A stretch of DNA of 5,342 bases from Planctomycetota bacterium (GTDB taxonomy: Bacteria; Planctomycetota; UBA1135; GCA-002686595): the NCBI GenBank assembly GCA_011524785.1, contig WTJQ01000216.1:1-5342 (forward strand). The letters are read 5' to 3'. Shown here one piece after another: positions 1 through 5,317 of this stretch (position 1 is the stretch's first letter; each line of letters opens with the position of its first letter). Both the position numbers and the translations under genes were made by a program. A model generated the notes under the pieces. The model saw nothing but the letters and a program-made list of their open reading frames with translations. It searched no databases and had not been told where the DNA came from.

Positions 1-116
1 CCTCAGGCGGCGCGACCGTTCGACGGGCCGCAGCGAGACGAGCGGCGGGGTTGAGAGGCGGGCCGCAAGCAGTCTGGATCCCTGCAGCCTCGGGCGAGCC
101 CCGCCTCCATGAGAGA

Positions 117-147
117 GCGCCCCCTCCGGTGCGGTCGGAGGGGGCGC
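117..147 (-). terminator. GC-rich stem-loop, candidate terminator for the small minus-strand gene
   Basis: Bases 117-128 and 136-147 form a perfect 12-bp stem (arm GCGCCCCCTCCG) around a 7-nt loop. It lies about 70 nt past the stop of the small minus-strand gene and is the strongest hairpin in this end of the window. Read on the minus strand it is followed by TCTCTC, only a weak pyrimidine/T tract, so factor-independent termination is plausible but not certain. Read on the plus strand the following bases have no T run, which favours the minus-strand reading. Confidence 0.55.
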
Positions 148-190
148 CCTTCGTGCGCGCGGCGTCCGGCGCTGCCGGCTCCGTGCGCGT

Positions 191-210
191 CCTCTCGGGG
201 GGCCGAGAGG
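191..210 (-). terminator. Second stem-loop directly after the small gene's stop codon
   Basis: CCTCTCGG (191-198) and CCGAGAGG (203-210) form a perfect 8-bp stem with a 4-base loop, which reads CCCC on the minus strand. The stem begins 6 nt after the stop codon of the small minus-strand gene. No T tract follows. It may protect the 3' end of the transcript, or act together with the stronger hairpin at 117-147. The stem is clear; calling it a terminator is inference. Confidence 0.35.
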
Positions 211-216
211 GCGAGC

Positions 217-450
217 TCAGTTGTTGTGGAACTTCAGCTCGCGGATCTGATCGAGGGCGAAGTCGATCGAGAGCTCCTTGTCGGGATCGATGACGCGTCC
301 GGTCCCCTTGAGGGGGTTGAACACGAGCGAGCCCTGGACGGCACGGCCGTCGCGGAAGTACAGCGTCACCTTGTCCGCCGTGCGTGCAGCGAACATGGAG
401 TCGTAGAGCTTCTCAGGAGAGGGAAGGGTGGTCTTCTTGGCGGTGGTCAT
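217..450 (-). CDS. Small hypothetical protein, possible Sm-like small beta-barrel (77 aa)
   Basis: I do not recognise this as a named gene. The 77-residue product has a short polar N-terminus (MTTAKKTT), a helix-like SPEKLYDSMFAAR segment, then alternating beta-strand patterns: KVTLYFRDGRAVQGSL at about 27-42, GTGRVIDPDKELSIDF at about 49-64, and a final IRELKF strand. The 'strand - DGR - G.L strand ... I..I.F' pattern recalls small SH3/Sm-like barrels that are often attached to regulatory proteins, but this is a pattern impression only. The ATG at 450 is preferred over an upstream one at 549, because the extra residues are proline-rich low complexity and would overlap the end of the NUDIX gene. 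The ribosome site is weak: a GGAG about 14 nt upstream. The gene lies 91 nt after the NUDIX gene on the same strand and may be cotranscribed with it. That gap holds a GC palindrome at 471-484. No signal peptide or membrane segment is seen. Confidence 0.72.
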   Translation of the reverse strand: MTTAKKTTLPSPEKLYDSMFAARTADKVTLYFRDGRAVQGSLVFNPLKGTGRVIDPDKELSIDFALDQIRELKFHNN

Positions 451-541
451 GGGTGCTTGCGGCACTCCGTCCGGCCGAGGCCGGGGTTTCGTCGGGGGAT
501 CGACGACGGGAAGACAGACTTGGGAAGGGGGGGCCGGGCCG

Positions 542-1201
542 TCAGGCACCAGCCAGCTGCGGGACGAGGCGGCCCAGCTCCGGCACGAGGAGGCTGGACC
601 ACGTCTCCAGGTTCGCGCCCGAGCGGACGAGCTCGTCGAGCTCCTCCAGGGTCACGAACCGCCCGCTCAGCTGCTCGGTCTCACGGATCCGGACCGGACC
701 CGTTGCGTGGAGCAGCATGACGATCCCGACGTGAACGGCGCCGACCGGGTTGGAGTCGTCGTTGATGAGTCCCACCGGTTCGAGCTCGTGGTCCCCCTCG
801 ACCTCGAGCTCCTCCTCGGTCGCCTCGCGCCGGGCGGCCTTGGGGATGGGATTCCTCGGACTCCATTCCGGTCGGAGCGCGAGCTCCTCGGGAGTGGGGA
901 GATCCACCGGCTCGACGTGGCCGCCGACTCCGATGGAGAGCTTGTCGTGAAGGCGGGCTTCCCCGCCCTTCTTGCTGCGGGTGAGCAGCAGGACCTTTCC
1001 GTCCTGGATCACCACGCAGTACGGGATCGGCTGCTTGAGGCTCGGGTCGCGCTCGGCGTGGGCCCGCTCCACGAAGAAGCCGAACTCCTGGACGGTGTCC
1101 AGGAAGGAGGCCTGCTCGAAGTCCGGGCCGAACGCCAGGAACCCGTGGGGCGCCCACTCCGGGAAGAGGCGGGCGCGCGGGACGACGTGGATGAACTCCA
1201 T
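542..1201 (-). CDS. NUDIX-fold protein (family often annotated as phosphoesterase / NUDIX hydrolase)
   Basis: The product is 219 residues, cytosolic, with no signal peptide. The order matches a known NUDIX-like family: an N-terminal FIHVVPRARLFPEW segment, LKQPIPYCVVIQDGKVLLLTR (about 55-75), EARLHDKLSIGVGGHVEPVD (81-100), the NUDIX helix RREATEEELEV (124-134), then GLINDDSNPVGAVHVGIV (144-161). NUDIX enzymes use metal-binding glutamates in the helix to hydrolyse nucleoside diphosphates linked to other groups; here E126, E129 and E130 are kept. Two departures from the classical box are visible: about 17 extra residues between GGHVEP and RREATEEE, and leucine (L132) where the late glycine is usual. 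I believe the insertion is a trait of this family, so it does not prove inactivity. The substrate is unknown. The ATG at 1201 is chosen because the family's conserved start begins there, and an upstream TTG at 1303 would be the -35 element of the likely promoter. It lies downstream of rnpB on the same strand. Confidence 0.88.
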   Translation of the reverse strand: MEFIHVVPRARLFPEWAPHGFLAFGPDFEQASFLDTVQEFGFFVERAHAERDPSLKQPIPYCVVIQDGKVLLLTRSKKGGEARLHDKLSIGVGGHVEPVDLPTPEELALRPEWSPRNPIPKAARREATEEELEVEGDHELEPVGLINDDSNPVGAVHVGIVMLLHATGPVRIRETEQLSGRFVTLEELDELVRSGANLETWSSLLVPELGRLVPQLAGA

Positions 1202-1274
1202 GGCGGCGGTTCGAGGGTCTCCGACGAGGAGCCGGGAACGCGCACCGCTGCGTGCTCTCTCCCCTCGTGGCCGA

Positions 1275-1303
1275 ACCGTATGCGGAACGCGAAAATCTGT
1301 CAA
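1275..1303 (-). promoter_or_regulatory. Candidate sigma-70-type promoter for the NUDIX gene
   Basis: Read on the minus strand, a perfect -35 hexamer TTGACA lies at 1303-1298. After exactly 17 nt comes TACGGT (1280-1275), a -10 of the TAnnnT type. Transcription would begin near 1268, giving a leader of roughly 65-70 nt before the ATG at 1201. The spacer is locally AT-rich (GATTTT) in an otherwise very GC-rich window, which supports a promoter. No operator-like repeat overlaps it. Confidence 0.6.
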
Positions 1304-1411
1304 CCAGTCGTGTGGGGACGATGCTCACACGCAACATCTGGTGCCACGAGCGGCACAGGAGGTTACCGAGCAGTCACCGTCCTGGGCGGCGATGCGAGGT
1401 CCTGCCGCGCG

Positions 1412-1440
1412 GGGCGCGTGCGCCCTCCGGCCGGGGAGGG
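1412..1440 (-). terminator. Paired GC hairpins just past the 3' end of rnpB, possible terminator
   Basis: On the minus strand, 5 nt beyond the end of RNase P helix P1, there is a 6-bp hairpin (CCCTCC at 1423-1428 with GGAGGG at 1435-1440). It overlaps a second palindrome (GGGCGC at 1412-1417 with GCGCCC at 1420-1425). The two share bases 1423-1425, so only one can form at a time. No T tract follows either. The position fits rnpB termination or 3'-end definition; the mechanism is uncertain. The rest of the non-coding 1202-1445 stretch shows only a weak 5-bp hairpin (1341-1356) and the NUDIX promoter. Confidence 0.35.
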
Positions 1441-1445
1441 GAGGT

Positions 1446-1832
1446 GGATGCGAGTGGCCCCGTAAGCCGGGTCCTGTGCCTCCCCGAGGGGAGGTGCGAC
1501 CATTTCTCTGGGACCCAGGTCGCCCTGGGCCTCGAACGATCTACCCGGGAGGTTGACGGTGCGGGTCATCACCTGCCCTCCCCTATTCGATCTTTCTCCG
1601 GGTGGGGTTTACCGAGCCACTCCTGTCACCAGGAGTGCGGTGCGCTCTTACCGCACCGTTTCACCCTTGCCGCTCGCCGAGGCGAGGTAGGCGGTCTGTT
1701 CTCTGTGGCACTTTCCCTGGGCTCACGCCCGGTTGGCGTTACCAACCACCCTGACCCGTGGAGCCCGGACTTTCCTCCCCCTGCCAGAGCCCGAGGGCAT
1801 CGCAGGGAGCGGTCGCCGGACCACTCGCATCC
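1446..1832 (-). ncRNA. rnpB: RNase P RNA, bacterial type A
   Basis: This is the catalytic RNA of RNase P, which removes the 5' leader of precursor tRNAs. On the minus strand it carries the universal bacterial cores: GAGGAAAGTCCGGGCTCC (5' part of P4), AGAGAACAGACCGCC, GGGTGAAACGGTGCGGTAAG, GAATAGGGG, and the closing ACAGGACCCGGCTTA (3' part of P4). The ends are set by a perfect 12-bp P1 helix: GGATGCGAGTGG (1832-1821) with CCACTCGCATCC (1457-1446). P2 (GCGACC with GGTCGC) also pairs. A hairpin at 1618-1637 in the P13/P14 position has an 8-bp stem and GUGA tetraloop. P18 (1514-1529) is a CCCAGG stem with a GCGA tetraloop. A further hairpin at 1479-1494 between P2 and P4 corresponds to the optional helix P19. 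A GGU at 1573-1571 is a candidate for the L15 contact with the tRNA CCA end. The length of about 387 nt is normal for type A. Long open frames crossing this region are spurious. Exact ends could differ by a few bases. Confidence 0.97.
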
Positions 1833-1839
1833 AGGCCGC

Positions 1840-1845
1840 AGCATA
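1840..1845 (-). promoter_or_regulatory. -10 box of the rnpB promoter
   Basis: TATGCT on the minus strand (1845-1840) matches TATAAT at four of six positions and lies 7 nt before the first base of RNase P helix P1 at 1832. That is the normal distance to a start site, so transcription may begin at or next to the mature 5' end. No good -35 hexamer is visible 16-19 nt upstream, where the sequence is almost pure G+C. Confidence 0.55.
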
Positions 1846-1917
1846 CCCCCGGGCAGGCGGCCGCGGGGTCCGGCCCACGGTCATGGGCTGGCCCCCCGGA
1901 GCCGACGGCCCCTGCGG

Positions 1918-1923
1918 TACGGT
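1918..1923 (+). promoter_or_regulatory. Candidate -10 box for the VWA gene (possible leaderless start)
   Basis: TACGGT (1918-1923) has the same sequence as the -10 proposed for the NUDIX gene. It ends 6 nt before the ATG at 1930, so transcription could start at or very near the A of the start codon. This agrees with the absence of any Shine-Dalgarno-like purine run before this ATG. No convincing -35 is seen, so this is tentative. The shared 1833-1929 gap also has a weak 5-bp palindrome (GCCCA at 1873-1877 with TGGGC at 1884-1888). Confidence 0.3.
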
Positions 1924-1929
1924 GCGCGC

Positions 1930-3894
1930 ATGGCCCTCGCCCCGCTCCTGCCCCTGCTGGCCGCGCTCGCGGCTCCCCTGGAAGCCGTTGCAGCCTCGGC
2001 CCCGCCGAGGCCCCTGGCGGCCCCTGTCGCGGACGAGCTGGAGGACGCTCGGGCCCTCGTGGCCGCGGCGCTGGAGGCGGGGAACGCGAAGGGCCTGGGT
2101 GAGGTCCTCGCTGCCCACGTCGGGGCGCTGGCAGCTCGGGACCAGGCGGTCGCCGACGCGCGGCGGCTCGAGCGCGAGCTGGAGAACAGGCGCCGGGTGC
2201 TGCGCGGGCTCGAGCTGCGCCTCGCCCAGGACACCTCCCTCGAGGACGTGGTGGAGCGGACCCAGCGGGAGGTCGAGCTGCTGCAGGTCGACGTCAAGCT
2301 CGCCGTCGAGCGGCGCTCCGTGGCGACCCCCGTGCTCGAGGTCCTCGAGGCGGGCATCGAGCAGGCCGCTGAGGCCATGGGGGCGAGCCAGCGGCGCGCC
2401 GTGCAGCGCACCCTCCAAGCCGACGTCGACAAGCACCCGGACTGGACCGTGCGGCGCGCCGCGGTGCGAGCCCTCGGCGTCGTGGGGGGCCAGGGGACCG
2501 CCGTCTCCCTGCAGAAGCTGATGGCCGAGCTGCTCGCGGAGCGCGCCAAGCTGCTGCGACGGCTGCCGCGCGCCGAGGCCGACGCCCTCGAGCTCGAGGC
2601 GCGCATGCAGGAGGAGGCGAACCAGACCGGCGGGCGCGTCGGCGTCGGCACGCGCGAGCAGTACGACCGCGCTCGCGCCGAGGCCGCCACCATGCGCACG
2701 GCCTGCGTGCAGATCGCACGGCTCGCCGACGACTGCGTCGACGCCGCGGCCGCTGCCCTGGGACGTGAGTCGGCCGAGACCCGCGCGCGCTCGATCACCG
2801 ATCTCCTGCGCGCGCTCAACCGCGCGAAGGACGGCGCTCGGCTGCGGACCCTCGAGGTGCTCGCCCGCGCCGCGGACGACGAGGCACGCGCGGCGGCCCG
2901 GCTCCACCTGGCGGGGGAGAAGGACCCCGCGGCCATCGCGACGCTGCTGCGGACCCTCGCCCGCCTCGGCGACGCCGCCCTCGTCGACGACCTGTGCGGC
3001 CGCTGGCTGGAGCACGAGGCCTGGATCGTCCGCGCCGCGGCCTCCGAGGCCCTGGCCGTGCTGCGTGCACCCGCCGGCGTCCCCGCCATGATCGCGCGGC
3101 TCGCCGTCGCGGAGGGGCGCGAGCGCACGGACCTCGCCCAGCGCCTGCGGGAGCTCACCGGGCAGCGCATGCGGGCGGACGCGGCGCTCTGGGAGCGGTG
3201 GTGGAAGGACGCAGAGGACGGCTTCCAGCCGGCGCCCCCCGAGGCTGGCGACCCGCTCCTCGAGGACGCCGAGACCGAGGGGGTCACCTTCTTCGGGATC
3301 CGGACCGACAGCCAGCGGGTCCTGTTCGTGCTCGACGTCTCGGGCTCGATGAACTGGTCCCTGGTGGTGCGCGACAACCCCTACGACGATCCGGGCAAGA
3401 CGCCGGACCTCCCGCGGGCCGGGGAGATGTCGCGGCTGGCGGCGGCCAAGCAGGACCTGCTCAAGGCGCTCGCCGGGCTGCGCGACGGCGCGGTCTTCAA
3501 CGTGGTGCTGTACGCGAGCGACGTCTGGACCTGGGAGAAGGGCCTGGCCGAGATGGACGCCAAGGTGCGCGGGGAGGTCAAGGGCTTCGTGGAGCGCCTG
3601 ACCGCCGTAGGGGGGACCAACCTGTTCGGCGCCCTGCGCGAGGCGTTCGAGCTGGCCGGCACCCGTATCGGCGACGACTGGCGCGAGCCCCCGATCGACA
3701 CGATCTTCGTGCTCACGGACGGCAAGCCCAGCGTGGGCACGACCATCGATCCCGACGAGATCCTGTCCCACGTCCGCGAGTGGAACCGTGCCGCCGGCAT
3801 CACCATCCACGCCATCGGCCTCTCCGGCGCCCAGGACGCGTACCTCCTGGAGAACCTGGCTCTCCAGAACGGCGGTAAGTACGTCGCGCGCTAG
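1930..3894 (+). CDS. Exported coiled-coil/HEAT-like protein with C-terminal VWA domain
   Basis: The product is 654 residues. Residues 1-24 are a hydrophobic leader (MALAPLLPLLAALAAPLEAV) with small residues near a likely cleavage point, so export is expected; the n-region lacks a positive charge, which is slightly unusual. Residues about 70-130 are charged heptad-like helix, probably coiled coil. HEAT-like helical pairs follow, clearest at 167-205 (HPDWTVRRAAVRALGVVG) and 330-395 (EAWIVRAAASEALAVL). The linker LTGQRM...WERWW (409-425) leads into a VWA domain at about 450-654. Its metal site (MIDAS) is complete: D469-S471-S473 in DVSGS, T563 in GGTNL, D597 in TDG. VWA domains bind protein ligands through this metal. 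About 20 extra residues follow DVSGSM. The ATG at 1930 is chosen because the open frame upstream runs through rnpB and the hydrophobic leader starts here. The downstream hydrolase starts 33 nt after the stop, suggesting an operon. The partner and exact role are unknown; a periplasmic or surface scaffold is my inference. Confidence 0.9.
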   Translation: MALAPLLPLLAALAAPLEAVAASAPPRPLAAPVADELEDARALVAAALEAGNAKGLGEVLAAHVGALAARDQAVADARRLERELENRRRVLRGLELRLAQDTSLEDVVERTQREVELLQVDVKLAVERRSVATPVLEVLEAGIEQAAEAMGASQRRAVQRTLQADVDKHPDWTVRRAAVRALGVVGGQGTAVSLQKLMAELLAERAKLLRRLPRAEADALELEARMQEEANQTGGRVGVGTREQYDRARAEAATMRTACVQIARLADDCVDAAAAALGRESAETRARSITDLLRALNRAKDGARLRTLEVLARAADDEARAAARLHLAGEKDPAAIATLLRTLARLGDAALVDDLCGRWLEHEAWIVRAAASEALAVLRAPAGVPAMIARLAVAEGRERTDLAQRLRELTGQRMRADAALWERWWKDAEDGFQPAPPEAGDPLLEDAETEGVTFFGIRTDSQRVLFVLDVSGSMNWSLVVRDNPYDDPGKTPDLPRAGEMSRLAAAKQDLLKALAGLRDGAVFNVVLYASDVWTWEKGLAEMDAKVRGEVKGFVERLTAVGGTNLFGALREAFELAGTRIGDDWREPPIDTIFVLTDGKPSVGTTIDPDEILSHVREWNRAAGITIHAIGLSGAQDAYLLENLALQNGGKYVAR

Positions 3895-3914
3895 GTAGAC
3901 TCGCGGACCCGACC

Positions 3915-3919
3915 GGGAG
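3915..3919 (+). promoter_or_regulatory. Shine-Dalgarno site of the hydrolase gene
   Basis: GGGAG lies 8 nt before the ATG at 3928, in the short gap after the VWA gene. It fixes the start at 3928 rather than at the later in-frame methionines (residues 20, 29 and 32). Confidence 0.65.
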
Positions 3920-3927
3920 CGTCCACG

Positions 3928-4815
3928 ATGACCGACTTCTTCCTGACCAACCTCGAGCTGCGCGCCTCCGACGCCACTGGCGAGATGGCGGAGGGGCTGT
4001 CCCACAGCACCATGAAGGGCATGGTCCTGCTCACCGTGCTGGAGCTCGCGGCCAACGGCGAGCCGCGCGGCGCGGTGACGGTCCTCCACGACGCCGGGGA
4101 CACCGGCGACCGCTACCAGGAGCTCGCCCGCACCCTGGCCGACGACGGCTGGGCCATCGCGCTCCCGGACCTGCGCGGCCACGGCCGGACGGAGGGGCCG
4201 CGAGGGCACTCGGCCGGCCTGCGCGAGGTCGAGCGCGACGTGCAGGAGATCCTCGACCACCTCGCGTACCGCATGCCGGACGCGCCCAAGGTGCTCGTGG
4301 GCATCGGCCTCGGTGCGCTGTACGCGGCCATGTTCGCGGCGCGCAACCCGGATGCCCTGGCGGGCCTCGTCCTCGTGAACCCCCTGCGCGAGCTGCCGTT
4401 CGAGGAGCCCGCCGCGCCGAAGGGCCTGAGCAAGTTCTTCAAGAAGGTGACGGAGGAGAGCGAGGGCAGCACCGGCTACACGGCGGAGGCGCTCACCGCG
4501 GACCCCGACGAGGCCGCTCGCTGGTCGTCGAGCGAGCTCACCCACGCGACCGTGACCCTGCGCACCATCCAGGAGGCGCGGCGTGCGGAGCGCGAGCACC
4601 TCGCGGCCGCGGCGGCGGGACCGGTCCCCACGCTCCTCGTGCGCAGCGGTGACGACCCCCTCGTCCCGACGGCCGCCAACGACGACCTCGCCGCGGCCGC
4701 GGACAGCACGGTCGAGCTCGAGGGAGCGCGGCACCACCCGTTTCAGGACGGCGCCCGAGCGGACGCCATCGAGCGTCTGCGCGCCTGGCTCGACGCCACC
4801 CTGCCGCGGTCCTGA
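3928..4815 (+). CDS. Alpha/beta-hydrolase fold protein lacking the catalytic serine (monoacylglycerol-lipase / S33-like)
   Basis: The product is 295 residues and soluble, with no signal peptide. The fold is recognised by VTVLHDAGDTGDRYQELA (50-67), DLRGHGRTEGPRGH (81-94), KVLVGIGLGALYAA (121-134), the strand LAGLVLVNPL, and SGDDPLVP (239-246). These align with monoacylglycerol lipases and related serine hydrolases, which cleave ester bonds with a Ser-Asp-His triad. Here the nucleophile elbow, normally GHSMGG, reads G-I-G127-L-G-A, so the serine is glycine (codon GGC at 4306-4308). The oxyanion motif HG is H54-D55. A likely acid (D243) and histidine (H269 or H270, in ARHHPF) are still present. 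It is therefore probably not a classical hydrolase; a binding or regulatory pseudoenzyme is my inference, as in other serine-less members of the fold. About 45 residues precede the first core strand, a somewhat long N-terminus. It follows the VWA gene by 33 nt and converges with ruvX. Confidence 0.9.
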   Translation: MTDFFLTNLELRASDATGEMAEGLSHSTMKGMVLLTVLELAANGEPRGAVTVLHDAGDTGDRYQELARTLADDGWAIALPDLRGHGRTEGPRGHSAGLREVERDVQEILDHLAYRMPDAPKVLVGIGLGALYAAMFAARNPDALAGLVLVNPLRELPFEEPAAPKGLSKFFKKVTEESEGSTGYTAEALTADPDEAARWSSSELTHATVTLRTIQEARRAEREHLAAAAAGPVPTLLVRSGDDPLVPTAANDDLAAAADSTVELEGARHHPFQDGARADAIERLRAWLDATLPRS

Positions 4816-4850
4816 GGAGCCTCGAGGCGCGACCGCCTCCTGGCCTCAGG
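4811..4850. terminator. Bidirectional palindrome between convergent genes
   Basis: CCTGAGG (4811-4817) is the reverse complement of CCTCAGG (4844-4850). The two arms contain the stop codons of the hydrolase (TGA, 4813-4815) and of the RuvX gene (TCA on the plus strand, 4846-4848). Inside is a tighter hairpin: GAGGCG (4824-4829), loop CGAC, CGCCTC (4834-4839). The convergent position makes a shared two-way terminator likely, although no T tract is present on either side. Confidence 0.55.
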
Positions 4851-5304
4851 GTTCGACGCGCAGCTCGAGGGGCTCACCCTCGCGGATCCACTCCTCGAGG
4901 ATCACCGCAGCGGCCCACGAGTCGGACCGGGAGCGCATCGCGTCGCCCGTGTAGCCGGCCTCATGGAGGCGGGCCTCGGCCTCCTTCGTGGTGAGGTGCT
5001 CGTCCCGGAGGAGGATGGCCGCGTGCGGGAAGCGCGCCGCGAGCCGCGTGGCGAAGGCGCGGATCGGCTTGCAGCGATCGCTGTCGGTCCCGTCGGCGTG
5101 CAGCGGGAGCCCCACGAGGATCGCGGCGACGGTGCGCTCCTCCGCATGGGCCTCGAGCGCCCGGAGCAGCGCGTCGCTCTCCCCGGGGCCGTGGAAGGGC
5201 TCCAGCGGCTCGATCGAGGCCCGCAGGGCATCCGCGACCGCGAGGCCCGTGTGCCGGGAGCCGGGATCGAGGGCGAGGACCGTTCCCATCGGGAGGCGAC
5301 TCAA
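4846..5304 (-). CDS. ruvX: RuvX/YqgF family RNase H-fold nuclease
   Basis: The product is 152 residues from the chosen start, typical of the family. RuvX/YqgF is a cytosolic RNase H-fold enzyme, implicated in 16S rRNA 5'-end maturation and annotated as a putative Holliday junction resolvase. All family blocks are visible: VLALDPGSRHTGLAVAD (9-25, with catalytic D13), LVGLPLHADGT (63-73), RDEHLTT (100-106, with E102) and SDSWAAAVILEEW (127-139, with D128). The usual LDYGTKRIG start is LDPGSRHTG here. The start is uncertain: a TTG at 5304 follows a GGGAGGT ribosome site by 6 nt and is chosen. An ATG at 5289 begins right at the conserved core but has no site at the proper distance. An ATG at 5322 and a GTG at 5334 would add residues not expected in the family. 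Upstream sequence leaves the window after 5342, so its own promoter or operon partner cannot be judged. Confidence 0.9.
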   Translation of the reverse strand: MSRLPMGTVLALDPGSRHTGLAVADALRASIEPLEPFHGPGESDALLRALEAHAEERTVAAILVGLPLHADGTDSDRCKPIRAFATRLAARFPHAAILLRDEHLTTKEAEARLHEAGYTGDAMRSRSDSWAAAVILEEWIREGEPLELRVEP

Positions 5305-5310
5305 GGCCGG

Positions 5311-5317
5311 ACCTCCC
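5311..5317 (-). promoter_or_regulatory. Shine-Dalgarno site deciding a TTG start for ruvX
   Basis: On the minus strand GGGAGGT (5317-5311) is followed by six bases (CCGGCC) and then an in-frame TTG at 5304. This is the strongest ribosome-binding site in the window, and its spacing fits the TTG. It lies 21 nt from the ATG at 5289, too far to serve it. Confidence 0.6.

Noticed and set aside
1..116. Possible end of a neighbouring gene at the left edge
   Set aside because: No frame entering from the left shows recognisable protein sequence, and the stretch is too short to judge.
1359..1364. AGGAGG on the plus strand resembling a strong ribosome site
   Set aside because: No suitable start codon follows at proper spacing with a supported reading frame; it lies in the non-coding NUDIX/rnpB gap.
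1202..1445. Search for a tRNA, riboswitch or small gene in the gap between rnpB and the NUDIX gene
   Set aside because: No cloverleaf, T-loop sequence or known riboswitch core is seen; only the hairpins next to rnpB, a weak 5-bp stem and the promoter can be supported.
428..1465. Plus-strand open frame of 345 codons over the NUDIX gene
   Set aside because: It is the complement of a protein with clear NUDIX family motifs; its own translation shows no family features.
1252..1929. Extension of the VWA protein upstream to an ATG at 1252, giving 880 residues
   Set aside because: This stretch is non-coding and includes the whole rnpB on the other strand; the hydrophobic leader begins at 1930.
1881..3377. 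Minus-strand frame of 498 codons rich in Ser, Arg and Ala
   Set aside because: The composition is typical of an antisense frame in GC-rich DNA, with no domain visible.
1723..4737. Very long minus-strand open frame (1004 codons) opposite the VWA and hydrolase genes
   Set aside because: It is an antisense shadow caused by high GC content. Its translation is low-complexity and Arg/Gly/Ala-rich with no motif, while the plus-strand frames encode recognisable domains.
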